A stretch of DNA of 14,483 bases from SCQX01 sp035720945 (GTDB taxonomy: Bacteria; Pseudomonadota; Gammaproteobacteria; Burkholderiales; Burkholderiaceae_B), in assembly GCA_035720945.1 (NCBI GenBank), contig DASTNK010000086.1:1-14483 (forward strand). The letters are read 5' to 3'. Below the pieces are notes generated by a model, which was given only the letters and a program-made list of their open reading frames with translations, was not told where the DNA came from and ran no database searches. Each line of letters opens with the position of its first letter. Position 1 is the first letter of the stretch. Position numbers and translations under genes: made by a program. Below, one piece after another: positions 13,681 through 14,483 of the stretch.

Positions 13681-14483
13681 ATGACGAAACGTGCCTCCGC
13701 ACACCCGACGCGGTCAGTCATCGCGTCCGGCAGCCCGGGTACGGTGCCTATCGCACCAGCCCTCGACACCACCATGGAAGACGCCCGGATCACCCGGGGC
13801 TCGACCACGCTGGGGCGCAGGGTGCTCTGGATCAGCCTTCTGGCCATCATTCTGGGCGCCATCGCCGCCTTGATCGCCCAGTTGCTGATGTTCATGATCA
13901 ATATCATCACGGACGTCACCTTCTACGGGCGCATTTCCGACGTCGTCGGGCCAGCCGCCGCCGGACGCACCGGTTCGTTCGTCCTGTCGCCCGCCCACAA
14001 CCAGTTGGGCCTGTGGGTGATCCTGATGCCCGCCATCGGCGGACTGATCGCCGGCATCATGGCCCGCTGGGGTTCACGCGCCATCCAGGGCCACGGCATC
14101 CCCGAGGCCATGGAGCAGATCCTGCAGAATGAATCCAACATTCCACCCCGCGTCACCTGGCTCAAGCCGGTTTCGTCCGCCTTCGCGATCGGCACCGGCG
14201 GCCCGTTCGGCGCTGAAGGCCCCATCATTTCCACTGGCGGGGCGCTCGGCTCGCTGATCGGCCAGCTCCTGTCCGTCACCGCCACCGAACGCAAGACCCT
14301 GCTGGCCGCCGGCGCCGCCGCCGGCATGGCGGCCGTGTTCGGCGCACCAGTGTCATCGCTGGTGATGGCCATCGAGCTCCTGCTCTTCGAACTGCGTCCC
14401 CGGTCGCTGATCCCGGTCGCACTGGCGGCCGTCACGGCAACCGGCGTGCGCTACGCCACCTACGGGCCGGGCGCGGTGTTCGC
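13681..14483 (+). CDS. ClC-family chloride channel/transporter, 3' truncated
   Basis: The first 267 residues of a ClC-type anion channel or proton-coupled antiporter are present; the gene runs off the window. An unusually long cytosolic N-terminus of about 47 residues precedes the first membrane helix (VLWISLLAIILGAIAALIA, 48-66). GHGIPEAME (137-145) is the helix-D motif; it has His where E. coli ClcA has the anion-coordinating Ser107 (GSGIP). GGPFGAEGPII (173-183) is the pore motif, in which E179 corresponds to the gating glutamate E148 and Ala replaces the usual Arg of GREGP. GAAAGMAAVFGAPVSSLVMAIE follows (211-232). The ATG at 13681 has AGGAG five bases upstream. Whether it is a channel or an antiporter, whether it has C-terminal CBS domains, and its selectivity cannot be judged from this fragment. 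It lies downstream of the flavoprotein gene but has its own promoter-like sequence. Confidence 0.93.
   Translation, partial: MTKRASAHPTRSVIASGSPGTVPIAPALDTTMEDARITRGSTTLGRRVLWISLLAIILGAIAALIAQLLMFMINIITDVTFYGRISDVVGPAAAGRTGSFVLSPAHNQLGLWVILMPAIGGLIAGIMARWGSRAIQGHGIPEAMEQILQNESNIPPRVTWLKPVSSAFAIGTGGPFGAEGPIISTGGALGSLIGQLLSVTATERKTLLAAGAAAGMAAVFGAPVSSLVMAIELLLFELRPRSLIPVALAAVTATGVRYATYGPGAVF

Overview
The window is about 14.5 kb of high-GC DNA (roughly 65% by eye). It most resembles the chromosome of a betaproteobacterium of the Burkholderiales, probably the Alcaligenaceae (Bordetella/Achromobacter-like). The assignment rests on the core block smg-gluQ-topB, the codon bias, and a TopB with an Ala/Lys-rich tail. 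It is inference; no database was consulted.

Layout. Positions 1-640 hold no credible gene but are packed with inverted repeats. Two composite hairpins (61-146 and 398-486) lie in opposite orientation. Their flanks are nearly identical, but their terminal hairpins have unrelated sequences. The second hairpin is the core of a palindrome of about 207 bp (342-548) with perfect 23-bp ends. Positions 641-1783 (minus) encode a fold-type-III PLP enzyme of the D-threonine aldolase / D-serine dehydratase family, with the aldolase-type HxD metal motif. A divergent spacer of 276 bp leads into smg (2060-2521), gluQ (2549-3484, GTG start) and topB (3705-6437), a housekeeping block. TopB ends in a histone-H1-like tail and an acidic tip resembling that of SSB.

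Positions 6652-9637 form a tight polar amino-acid uptake ABC operon: periplasmic binding protein, two permeases and an ATPase. The last two junctions are ATGA stop-start overlaps. Upstream, two dyads and a promoter-like -10 hexamer suggest regulation. An octopine/nopaline-dehydrogenase-family oxidoreductase (9732-10811) follows in the same direction after a short tandem repeat. Convergent to it is a LysR regulator (10886-11824, minus), and divergent from that is a flavoprotein monooxygenase-like gene (12032-13483). Transporter, opine-type dehydrogenase, LysR and flavoprotein together look like an accessory module for uptake and oxidation of an amino acid or an N-substituted (opine-like) amino acid. 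The substrate cannot be read from sequence.

The window ends inside a ClC-family chloride channel/transporter gene (13681 onwards, 3' end missing). It is preceded by a good -10 hexamer and an untranslated leader of about 165 nt rich in potential hairpins. I saw no tRNA, rRNA, CRISPR array, transposase or phage gene.
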